The notes beneath the pieces are model-generated. The model was not told the origin of the DNA, made no database searches, and saw nothing but the letters and a program-made list of their open reading frames with translations. Shown piece after piece: positions 1-3,945 of a stretch of DNA of 6,355 bases (position 1 is its first letter; each line of letters opens with the position of its first letter). Made by a program: the position numbers and the translations under genes. Source of the DNA: Pyrinomonadaceae bacterium (GTDB lineage: Bacteria > Acidobacteriota > Blastocatellia > Pyrinomonadales > Pyrinomonadaceae); NCBI GenBank assembly GCA_013812565.1, contig JACCTF010000043.1:1-6355 (forward strand), in the 5' to 3' direction.

Positions 1-1
1 A

Positions 2-115
2 ATCGCCGCGTGGGAGAAAGAGCGTAATGAAAAGCAGGCGACCATCGACTGGCGCTTTTCGGTCACGGATGCGCGTGACAAGTTAAAGCGCCTTTATCCA
101 TCGCAATCACCATGA
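2..115 (+). CDS. IS630-family transposase, C-terminal end (partial)
   Basis: Only the last 37 codons are in the window; the 5' part lies to the left. The frame opens at base 2 and stops with TGA at 113-115. The residues WEKERNEKQATIDWRF followed by TDARDKLKRLYP match the pattern I know from the extreme C-terminus of IS630/Tc1-mariner-type DDE transposases, which typically end with a W-x-F stretch, then DAR-x-KLKRLYP. Nothing catalytic is visible because the DDE residues lie upstream, so I cannot say whether the full gene is intact. A perfect inverted repeat (122-159) begins seven bases after the stop and may belong to the end of the element. The family call rests on a short tail and is from memory, not from a search. 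Confidence 0.72.
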   Translation: MAAWEKERNEKQATIDWRFSVTDARDKLKRLYPSQSP

Positions 116-121
116 TGAACT

Positions 122-159
122 ACTAGTCACAGAGTTGAACTAACGACTCTGTGACTAGT
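122..159. repeat. Perfect 14-bp inverted repeat after the IS630 tail
   Basis: ACTAGTCACAGAGT (122-135) is mirrored exactly by ACTCTGTGACTAGT (146-159) around a 10-base loop. It starts seven bases after the transposase stop codon. It could fold as a transcript-end hairpin, but no run of T follows, so it is not a standard intrinsic terminator. The left arm is preceded by TA, the target dinucleotide of IS630-type elements, so one arm could instead be the terminal repeat of that element. The other end of the element is outside the window, so the two readings cannot be separated here. Confidence 0.7.
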
Positions 160-450
160 TCGGCTTTGCACGCTTTTGTAAACAGTTCACGTGTCCCATT
201 ATTGCAAGTTCTGCTTTATAGTCTCTCGTCCCCTTCGGCAGCTTCGCCCCTTCAGCACCTGTGTAGGTTCCTAATCTCTAAACTGTCCGGCATCCCAGCA
301 GAACAGCTTCCGATAAACAAAGGGTTTTATACTGGGTGGCCTTTATGTCGGCTTACAGATGTTTGGTAGAATCTTCAACCATAGTGATTGAAGATAGATG
401 CGCTCGCGTGAGCGGCGCACCAAACGTGCATTAGGGAAGGTGGGCAAGCA
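160..450. other. Non-coding stretch between IS630 tail and small ORF
   Basis: I see no convincing gene. An open frame of 72 codons (151-369, plus) has no ribosome binding site, starts inside the inverted repeat and has no recognisable protein features. Two small structures are present: an 8-bp perfect inverted repeat ATCTTCAA/TTGAAGAT (371-378 and 388-395), and just after it CGCTC/GAGCG (401-405 and 410-414). TATACT at 328-333 resembles a -10 box, but no good -35 lies at the right distance. The stretch could be a leader for the ORF at 451 or decayed mobile DNA. Confidence 0.5.
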
Positions 451-672
451 ATGATTGAACGTGAACTTGAAGTCGTTGACCAGGCAGCAGAAGAAGCTGG
501 CGACATCGCAATCCAACTCGCAAACTTGCGAGACTCGATTGACGCTCAACCAACAAATGAAGCAAAGCAAGCGCTTGTCACTGCAATTGAACGGATCGAC
601 AATCTCGCAGACGTATTAACTGCGCTCAGTATCGACCTTGCCCACGTAAATCGCACATTGAAGAAAGAGTAG
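451..672 (+). CDS. Small helical hypothetical protein (73 aa)
   Basis: I do not recognise this protein. The 73 residues are rich in Ala, Glu, Asp, Leu and Ile and contain no Cys, Gly-rich loop, signal peptide or membrane segment. Two amphipathic helices are likely, about residues 2-32 and 38-70, separated by a break at Q-P-T-N (34-37). Hydrophobic spacing (for example I-x-x-L-x-x-L in the first half and I-x-x-I-x-x-L-x-x-V-L in the second) suggests a helical hairpin or coiled-coil dimer. The start is ATG at 451 with a weak, purine-rich GGGAAGGTGGG upstream (434-444). It ends 29 bases before the IS701-type repeat and stands alone, with no operon partner visible. The composition is protein-like, but with this length and a weak ribosome binding site it could be a chance ORF. 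Confidence 0.5.
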   Translation: MIERELEVVDQAAEEAGDIAIQLANLRDSIDAQPTNEAKQALVTAIERIDNLADVLTALSIDLAHVNRTLKKE

Positions 673-690
673 CCGCGTCGGGGCCGCAAC

Positions 691-699
691 ACTACTTAT
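691..699. repeat. Candidate 9-bp target duplication, left copy
   Basis: ACTACTTAT (691-699) lies just left of the IS pair. AGTACTTAG (3427-3435) lies just right of the IS4-type right end. Seven of nine bases agree, including TACTTA in a row. Several IS4-type elements make 9-bp duplications, so this fits one IS4-type insertion whose left copy was later separated from the element by the IS701-type insertion. The mismatches at positions 2 and 9 leave room for chance. Confidence 0.4.
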
Positions 700-700
700 C

Positions 701-716
701 ACTGAACTTTTGCAAA
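701..716. repeat. IS701-type terminal inverted repeat (transposase 3' side)
   Basis: ACTGAACTTTTGCAAA at 701-716 is the exact reverse complement of 2081-2096. The transposase stop codon (718-720) lies one base inside this repeat, so the element is very compact on this side. If one mismatch is allowed the match can be stretched outward to 694/2103, but that outer part coincides with the IS4-type end on the right side. Confidence 0.85.
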
Positions 717-2095
717 TTTAGACGAGCTGCAAATGAGCCTTGATTTTCTCAGGTTGCCAATGATCCAACGTGGCACGTTCAATCGCCCAGGTGATCGTCT
801 TGCCGAGCGTCTCGCGCAGGGCTGCCCGACAGGCTTCGCCGATGGTCGTCAGCGTCGTTTGCGCCCAAGCACTCACACGGCATTGACGCAACTGTGCTAC
901 CAGCAGACTGTGCACCAGCAAGACGAGGTACATATGCCTGGTCTGGCCCTCGCCGCTCCGCAGTTGACAGTCGCCGAGCCCCAAATGTTGTTTGCCGTCT
1001 CGATGCAAGGTTTCCGTGCCTGTCCAGCGTCCGCGATAACTCGTCAAGCTGCGGGTCACTTCCCAGTGCGTTTGATTGGTGACGAGAATCTTGACCGGCT
1101 CTTTGCCGTTCCAATGATCCCACAAGATGACGATCCGCACGGCGTGATTGACCTCCGGCAGCCAGATCGTCTTGGTAAAGTACCATTGCGTGCGCTCCCC
1201 AATCCGCAACTTCTTGCGCGCTGCGAGCGGAATCTGCGTCGCCATTTCTTCGGCTTTCATCTCCACGCCGCGGAACCAGACACGGCGATTAAACTTCAAA
1301 TCGCCGACGTAACCGCGCTGATGCCCGTCGATATGATTGAGCACTGGTGCATTGGTGAAATAGATGTCAAAGGTGAAGGTTCCCGGAATCTCTCTTTCGA
1401 CGACCCAGTCGACCAATTCGCTGCACAAAACCGTGTGGTTCTTGAAAGTCGCCAGTCTGAGTTCTTCTTCACTCGCGGCTGCAAGTCCGCCCTTCAGCGC
1501 CTTGAGTTCGGCCGCTTTCGCCTCGCAATCCTCGCGCTTGCGAAAGCGGCGAAACTCCAGCGCATAATGTTTGCCCGAGGGACACACATAGTTGGCGATC
1601 AAATAATCGTGCGCGATCTTGTGGCGCTGCTCGGCGTGATCCCAGAAGTAGCCGGCATCTTCAATCAGCTTGCCCGCTTTATCCACCAGTGTGTTGTCAA
1701 TCGGGATGATCCCGCGCTCGCTGTAGCGCGTCTGCGAGTCCTGTTGATGCCACTCCAGTCGGCGTTCGTTGAGTTCTTGCGCATCCCACGGAGCTTCTGT
1801 CAGCCAGCGGTTGAGACACGATTGGTCGGTCGTCTCGGCAAACTCGGCATTGATGCCAGTGACATTCTTCTTGGCCGCGACCAGCAACCCCGTCAGATAC
1901 TCAGCGAAGTGTTGCCGCTCCGGCTCATTGGCAAAAATATCGCCGAACTGCTTGACCGCTTGCTGCACAACTGTCGGAAACTCAACGATGGCGGGCATTG
2001 GCTCATCTCCATTGGGATTTTCAGCTCTTTGCCCGACTATCTTAGCGCGAATCGCACGTCCTGACGCGGCGTTCGCACGTTTTGCAAAAGTTCAG
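702..2095 (-). mobile_element. Insertion sequence, IS701-type, apparently complete
   Basis: One minus-strand transposase gene (718-1998) is enclosed by perfect terminal inverted repeats of 15-16 bp. The length of about 1.4 kb is usual for the group. Exact outer ends are uncertain by one or more bases. With ends at 702 and 2095, the flanking triplets are TCA on both sides (699-701 and 2096-2098). A clean 4-bp duplication, as I recall for IS701 elements, is not visible. On the right it abuts or is inserted into the left tip of the IS4-type element. The transposase frame is uninterrupted and has all three catalytic acidic residues, so the element could be active. Confidence 0.82.
718..1998 (-). 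CDS. IS701-type DDE transposase
   Basis: This is a 426-residue cut-and-paste transposase with an RNase H-like DDE fold; it would act on the ends of its own element. The first Asp is in I-P-I-D-N-T (D101), followed by VDKAGK; IS701 enzymes usually have D-D-T here. The second Asp is in F-T-F-D-I-Y-F (D211). The Glu is in RWTGTETLHRDGKQHLGLGD (E329), the Y-RW-E-HRD-KQ block typical of this family, with one extra residue between RW and E. The end of the fold continues as RHMYLVLLVHSLL (354-366). The N-terminal part includes EYLTGLLVAAKKNV (33-46), which corresponds to the family's conserved GLL-x(4)-K block. Length is normal. The ATG at 1998 has GGAG (complement of 2007-2010) eight bases upstream. 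No frameshift or internal stop is seen. Confidence 0.92.
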   Translation of the reverse strand: MPAIVEFPTVVQQAVKQFGDIFANEPERQHFAEYLTGLLVAAKKNVTGINAEFAETTDQSCLNRWLTEAPWDAQELNERRLEWHQQDSQTRYSERGIIPIDNTLVDKAGKLIEDAGYFWDHAEQRHKIAHDYLIANYVCPSGKHYALEFRRFRKREDCEAKAAELKALKGGLAAASEEELRLATFKNHTVLCSELVDWVVEREIPGTFTFDIYFTNAPVLNHIDGHQRGYVGDLKFNRRVWFRGVEMKAEEMATQIPLAARKKLRIGERTQWYFTKTIWLPEVNHAVRIVILWDHWNGKEPVKILVTNQTHWEVTRSLTSYRGRWTGTETLHRDGKQHLGLGDCQLRSGEGQTRHMYLVLLVHSLLVAQLRQCRVSAWAQTTLTTIGEACRAALRETLGKTITWAIERATLDHWQPEKIKAHLQLV

Positions 2096-2096
2096 T
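2081..2096. repeat. IS701-type terminal inverted repeat (transposase 5' side)
   Basis: TTTGCAAAAGTTCAGT, the exact reverse complement of 701-716. Its last base (2096) is also the first base of the longer form of the IS4-type left repeat, so the two elements meet without any spacer. Confidence 0.85.
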
Positions 2097-2110
2097 CATA
2101 AGTGACGGGT
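2097..2110. repeat. IS4-type left terminal inverted repeat
   Basis: CATAAGTGACGGGT, the exact reverse complement of 3413-3426; the match extends one base outward (T2096 with A3427). The outer part, CATAAGT, also resembles the left outer flank of the IS701-type element (GATAAGT on the complement of 694-700), which complicates placing the boundary. Confidence 0.85.
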
Positions 2111-2118
2111 AAAGCTCA

Positions 2119-2146
2119 TTGAAAAGGTGATCGCATCGCGTAAAGA
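2119..2146 (+). promoter_or_regulatory. Possible weak promoter of the IS4-type transposase
   Basis: TTGAAA (2119-2124) agrees with the -35 consensus at five of six positions. TAAAGA (2141-2146) is a poor -10 match and lies 16 bases further on. Transcription would begin near 2152-2155, just before the left arm of the leader hairpin. The position inside the left end is normal for IS promoters, but the -10 is weak. Confidence 0.28.
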
Positions 2147-2156
2147 CTTGAAAAAA

Positions 2157-2209
2157 GCTCCCTTCCGTGTATTTTGGATTCGACCAAGAAGCCAAAATCA
2201 GGAGGGAGC
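2157..2209 (+). promoter_or_regulatory. Leader hairpin that buries the transposase ribosome binding site
   Basis: GCTCCCT (2157-2163) pairs exactly with AGGGAGC (2203-2209). Further in, ATTTTGG (2171-2177) pairs with CCAAAAT (2192-2198) around a 14-base loop. Pairing can extend by T2164-G2202 and C2165-G2201. The AGGAGGG ribosome binding site (2200-2206) serving the GTG at 2215 lies almost wholly in the right arm. In IS10 and IS50, comparable hairpins block translation from outside transcripts that read into the element. The same role here is an inference from structure and position. Confidence 0.6.
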
Positions 2210-2214
2210 CAACA

Positions 2215-3399
2215 GTGATTGGAATCACCTGTGTGCCCGGCAAAGTATACGATTTCCTTTATCAGTTCAAGCGCCATTTTCGCTGTGTGCAAGGCTGTCA
2301 TTTTCGGATATTTTGCTGGTTCCTGGTGTTGCTGATCATCGAGACAGGCAAAGGCACGATCAAATCGATGAACCGCATCGCTCCCGCGCCGATCACGTAC
2401 TGGGCGATGATGCGGATGATCAGAAGCGGATGGTGGAGCCCGCAGGACGTGCTCGCGGAGATGGTCGCACAAGTCCTTGTGCTGCTTCCGCCGCCGGCAG
2501 ATTCAACCCTTTACCTGATCGGGGACAGCACGCAGAAAGGCAAACGCGGGCAGCTGCATCCGTTAGGGCGGAAGCTCAAGACCAATGATTATGAGGGCTA
2601 CAGCTTTGGCTTTGAGATGGTGATCCTCATTGCCAGTTGGGGCAAGTATCGATTGCCAGTCGCACTTGCACCCGTCGATCCGCAGATTAAAGGTCATCAG
2701 AACATCCTCTTTAGAGAGATGATCGAGAAGTTCATCGTGCCTGCTTGGGCGCACACCGTTATTGTTGAAGCCGACGCGGGATTTGCTGCCAACAAAACCT
2801 TCTCGCTGATTGAGGAGTGTGGCTACTTCTATGTGTTTGCGGTGGCGCGGACGAGAAAGTTCGAGGATGGCAAACACTTGAGCGATTTAGCGACTCATTT
2901 GCCGAAGATCCATTATCGAAGAGTTGCCAGCTATAAACCCGATGGACGTAGGCGTGACTATTGGACATATACTCGCAGAGCGAAGTTGAACGGACTTGGT
3001 GAAGTAACGATGGTTCTATCAAAGAAGCGGCGCAACGATAGCCCAAAGAAGATCAAAGTCATCGTCACCAATCTCAAGACGGCAACCACTGGAGAGATAC
3101 TGTCTCGGTACGCGCGTCGCTGGGGAGTAGAGGTTACGATAAAGGAACTCAAGACGGGGCTCCATCTCGGGCAGATGCAGGTCACGAAAGAGGCCGACAG
3201 AGTTGAGCGATCTGTGGTGTTACCGGTGATGGCTTACCTGCTCTTAGTCAAGCTCTACCACCACGAAGAGGAGTTCAAAGGAGGGTGGAGTTTGTTTAAG
3301 CTCAAAGAGCGCTTTACAGCCGATGTTTTCAAAGAACAATTGCATCGGTCTGAGGACCGATGGAAAGAAAAACTGAATAAACTCAAGGTTGCCGCTTGA
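2215..3399 (+). CDS. IS4-type DDE transposase
   Basis: This is a 394-residue transposase with a complete catalytic set. With numbering from GTG 2215, the first Asp is in L-I-G-D-S-T (D104), the second in V-E-A-D-A-G-F (D187) and the Glu in RYARRWGVEVTIKELK (E306). That block also holds the full IS4 signature Y-x2-R-x3-E-x6-K (Y299, R302, E306, K313), followed by GLHLGQMQV. The frame is open from a GTG at 2167, but GTG 2215 is preferred: AGGAGGG (2200-2206) sits eight bases upstream, and from here the N-terminus reads as a compact helical DNA-binding region (VYDFLYQFKRHFR). The C-terminus is Lys-rich. I assign it to the IS4 group by the signature, without naming the subgroup. No frameshift is seen. 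The N-terminal start would change only 16 residues if wrong. Confidence 0.92.
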   Translation: MIGITCVPGKVYDFLYQFKRHFRCVQGCHFRIFCWFLVLLIIETGKGTIKSMNRIAPAPITYWAMMRMIRSGWWSPQDVLAEMVAQVLVLLPPPADSTLYLIGDSTQKGKRGQLHPLGRKLKTNDYEGYSFGFEMVILIASWGKYRLPVALAPVDPQIKGHQNILFREMIEKFIVPAWAHTVIVEADAGFAANKTFSLIEECGYFYVFAVARTRKFEDGKHLSDLATHLPKIHYRRVASYKPDGRRRDYWTYTRRAKLNGLGEVTMVLSKKRRNDSPKKIKVIVTNLKTATTGEILSRYARRWGVEVTIKELKTGLHLGQMQVTKEADRVERSVVLPVMAYLLLVKLYHHEEEFKGGWSLFKLKERFTADVFKEQLHRSEDRWKEKLNKLKVAA

Positions 3400-3412
3400 T
3401 TGCGGCACCGTC

Positions 3413-3426
3413 ACCCGTCACTTATG
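3413..3426. repeat. IS4-type right terminal inverted repeat
   Basis: ACCCGTCACTTATG, exact complement of the left repeat at 2097-2110. Just inside it, CCGTCA (3408-3413) repeats the CCGTCA of the terminal repeat (3415-3420), giving a short direct repeat that could be part of the transposase binding site. Confidence 0.85.
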
Positions 3427-3435
3427 AGTACTTAG
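3427..3435. repeat. Candidate 9-bp target duplication, right copy
   Basis: AGTACTTAG immediately follows the IS4-type right end. It agrees with ACTACTTAT (691-699) at seven of nine positions. Confidence 0.4.
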
Positions 3436-3804
3436 GGACTTCCCAAAAAACACATGCCTGAGGTGGCTCGAAAGTTGGAGGCTCAAAACATGCTCATTCT
3501 CTTGTTCAAGAAGCATTTAGCTAAAATCCTATGAAACAAAGGTGCCTCTTGTTGGGAAATACCCAACAGTATCCAATTAGCTTAACCATGCTGCATAAAA
3601 CTTGAGCACCTCCAGGCCTCCAACTAGAGCCCAGCGGCCACCGCAACTGCAAAGCCCAATTTACTTGCCTCCGAACACACTGAGGCCCCCACGCTCCCAT
3701 GCGTGGTGATTCAGGAAGGCCTGCATAATATTCAACCCGTATGCACCGGGCATCCGCTATTATTCGCTTACTAGGTCCTCCACTCTCGCGCTGACTTTAA
3801 TCCT
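3436..3804. other. Non-coding stretch between IS4-type element and transposase remnant
   Basis: I see no gene on either strand. The stretch holds a MITE-like inverted repeat pair (3465-3631) with a hairpin inside it, a second hairpin CCACGC/GCGTGG (3689-3694 and 3701-3706, loop of six) and AT-rich patches such as TAATAT (3726-3731) and TATTAT (3758-3763). The last 150-200 bases are probably the left end and leader of the insertion sequence whose transposase starts at 3817. Its terminal repeat cannot be recognised because the partner end is missing. Confidence 0.55.
3465..3631. repeat. MITE-like inverted repeat pair with internal hairpin
   Basis: GGCTCGAAAGTTGGAGGC (3465-3482) faces GCCTCCAACTAGAGCC (3616-3631). 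Ten bases pair without a gap (3473-3482 with 3616-3625). After an unequal 3-versus-1 base gap, five more pair (3465-3469 with 3627-3631). The 133 bases between them encode nothing visible and contain a perfect hairpin TGTTGGG/CCCAACA (3550-3556 and 3562-3568, loop AAATA). I find no flanking duplication. It may be a small non-autonomous element, a folded RNA, or IS debris. Confidence 0.35.
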
Positions 3805-3811
3805 AGGAGGA
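3776..3811 (+). promoter_or_regulatory. Ribosome binding site of the transposase remnant, with possible pairing arm
   Basis: AGGAGG (3805-3810) lies six bases before ATG 3817 and is a strong site. Upstream TCCTCC (3776-3781) is complementary to GGAGGA (3806-3811) over a 24-base loop, so a weaker version of the site-burying hairpin in the IS4-type leader could form. A six-base complement to a Shine-Dalgarno sequence can arise by chance. Confidence 0.45.
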
Positions 3812-3816
3812 TTCTC

Positions 3817-3945
3817 ATGATGAAGAAAGCTCAAGCGGCGACTACTCGTCGCTTCACCCCGCGCGCTACGCTGGCCGCGCTCGGCATCAAGCTCCGCTCG
3901 ATGAAGTTGCTCGAACCAATCCAGATGAACGTCGAGGTCCCGCAG
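3817..3945 (+). pseudogene. Transposase N-terminal remnant, truncated at the kinase gene
   Basis: The first 43 codons read MMKKAQAATTRRFTPRATLA, then ALGIKLRSMKLLEPIQMNVEVPQ. This resembles the start of a transposase group I know from Acidobacteriota, Chloroflexi and cyanobacteria (possibly ISNCY-like), in which a K-L-R-S-x-x-L-x-x-P-I stretch leads into V-x-I-x-Q-K-T-V-K-Y and the main domain. Here the resemblance stops at P-Q. The frame runs on to TGA 4018-4020, but codons after 3946 are the antisense of the kinase 3' end and not transposase. Start: ATG 3817 (or 3820) after a strong AGGAGG. All catalytic parts are missing, so it is dead. It is clearly the 5' end of a real gene; the exact family is from memory and less sure. 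Confidence 0.65.

Larger units (their letters stand above)
2097..3426 (+). mobile_element. Insertion sequence, IS4-type, apparently complete
   Basis: About 1.33 kb bounded by perfect 14-bp inverted repeats and carrying one plus-strand transposase gene (2215-3399) that fills most of it. The transposase stop lies 13 bases before the right repeat. The leader (2111-2214) carries a possible promoter and a long hairpin over the ribosome binding site. A candidate 9-bp target duplication is found at 691-699 and 3427-3435 if the IS701-type element is removed from between the left copy and this element. The coding frame and catalytic residues are complete. Confidence 0.83.

Noticed and set aside
151..369. 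72-codon open frame after the IS630 tail
   Set aside because: It starts inside the right arm of an inverted repeat, has no ribosome binding site and has a Ser/Leu/Pro-rich composition without any pattern.
371..414. tRNA or small RNA gene from the two adjacent hairpins
   Set aside because: No T-loop GGTTCGA-type box or acceptor pairing is present, and the two stems are only eight and five pairs.
343..570. 75-codon Cys-rich open frame on the minus strand
   Set aside because: It overlaps the more protein-like plus-strand ORF at 451-672. It has no recognisable motif, and the Cys residues are scattered without zinc-finger spacing.
451..672. Antitoxin of a toxin-antitoxin pair
   Set aside because: Size and charge would allow it, but no toxin-like ORF lies on either side and there is no DNA-binding motif.
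733..2064. 443-codon open frame on the plus strand across the IS701-type gene
   Set aside because: It is the antisense shadow of a transposase with clear DDE residues and matching terminal repeats. The translation shows no domain pattern, and the frame runs past the transposase start into the element end.
694..2103. 23-bp terminal repeats as the definite IS701-type ends
   Set aside because: The outer seven to eight bases on the right are also the IS4-type repeat (2096-2110), which has its own perfect partner at 3413-3427. I therefore kept the shorter 15-16 bp repeat and reported the longer one as an alternative.
3408..3420. Start of a CRISPR or tandem repeat array
   Set aside because: There are only two copies of CCGTCA, inside the end of the IS4-type element.
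3550..3568. Intrinsic terminator
   Set aside because: The hairpin is perfect but only seven pairs long, and neither side carries a T-run.
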